Positions 5,729 to 5,964 of a stretch of DNA of 5,964 bases are shown in pieces. This DNA is from Gammaproteobacteria bacterium. GTDB taxonomy: Bacteria > Pseudomonadota > Gammaproteobacteria > GCA-001735895. The notes under the pieces are model-generated. The model ran no database searches. It saw only the letters and a list, made by a program, of their open reading frames with translations, and was not told the DNA's origin. Made by a program: the position numbers and the translations under genes. The stretch spans positions 1 through 5,964 of the forward strand of contig QNFD01000184.1 in NCBI GenBank assembly GCA_003645435.1, read 5' to 3'. Positions within the stretch are counted from its first letter, which is position 1. Every line of letters starts with the position of its first letter.

Positions 5729-5964
5729 ATGCGAGCCATGATTCTAGAAAAACCAGGGACACCGCTTCGACTCCTGGAAAAGCCCGACCCCATACCAGGG
5801 CCAGGCCAGGTTCTGGTAAAAATATCAGCCTGCGGCGTTTGCCGTACCGATCTGCACGTTGTCGACGGTGATCTTACCGAACCGAAGTTGCCGATCATTC
5901 CGGGACACGAAATTATCGGCACCATCAGCGTACTCGGCGAGGGTGTCGATCACTTCAAATTGGG
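5729..5964 (+). CDS. Zinc-dependent alcohol dehydrogenase, MDR superfamily (N-terminal 78 residues; 3' end off the window)
   Basis: Reads 78 residues to the right edge. It matches the catalytic GroES-like domain of medium-chain zinc alcohol dehydrogenases: MRAMILEKPG, GPGQVLVKISACGVCRTDLH, then VVDGDLTEPKLPIIPGHEII. Visible catalytic residues are zinc ligand Cys38, Thr40 and His43 of the proton relay, and His60-Glu61 of the GHE motif. The third zinc ligand, the structural zinc loop and the Rossmann domain lie beyond the window. The family oxidises alcohols or reduces aldehydes with NAD(P)H in the cytoplasm. The CRTDLHVVDGDL pattern is that of AdhA/AdhP-like bacterial enzymes, but the substrate cannot be given. 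CGGGAG eight bases before ATG 5729 supports the start. A second ATG four codons in is less well placed. No clear promoter was recognised in 5660-5728. Confidence 0.9.
   Translation, partial: MRAMILEKPGTPLRLLEKPDPIPGPGQVLVKISACGVCRTDLHVVDGDLTEPKLPIIPGHEIIGTISVLGEGVDHFKL

Overview
The window looks like an ordinary chromosomal stretch from a gammaproteobacterium of moderate GC content. The main taxonomic clue is the 81-residue gene at 4785-5030, which I recognise as a TIGR02647-family protein, a family described essentially from Gammaproteobacteria. The envelope genes (lipoprotein, Sec signal peptides, Sel1 protein) fit a Gram-negative cell. There are no rRNA or tRNA genes, no CRISPR array, no transposase and no phage genes. 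I see no obvious defence or biosynthetic system.

Layout. Bases 1-856 (minus) hold the N-terminal part of a lipoprotein whose remaining sequence lies off the left edge. It has a lipobox, a lipocalin-like region, an IPT/TIG domain and the first blade of a YVTN-type beta-propeller. A divergent intergenic region (857-1012) with a perfect 16-bp palindrome separates it from a plus-strand gene (1013-1861). That gene encodes a DNA polymerase X-like helix-hairpin-helix protein that lacks the polymerase palm. Bases 1862-2110 form a convergent intergenic region carrying a 138-bp element with 29-bp terminal inverted repeats, MITE/REP-like, and each repeat can form its own hairpin. Minus-strand genes then run from 5030 down to 2111: the TIGR02647 gene, overlapping by 8 bp a PafA-like periplasmic alkaline phosphatase, and then a separately promoted Sel1-repeat membrane protein. 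On the plus strand follow a DUF2784 four-helix membrane protein (5131-5529), a possible 23-residue single-span membrane peptide (5588-5659), and the first 78 residues of a zinc-dependent alcohol dehydrogenase (from 5729, running off the right edge).

Functional links. The only strong coupling visible is the TIGR02647-phosphatase overlap, which suggests co-translation of a small possible DNA-binding protein with a secreted phosphomonoesterase. The other genes look like independent single transcription units. The points most worth checking are the palindrome at 943-958, the inverted-repeat element, the frame relationships around 5513-5659, and start-site corrections for three genes.
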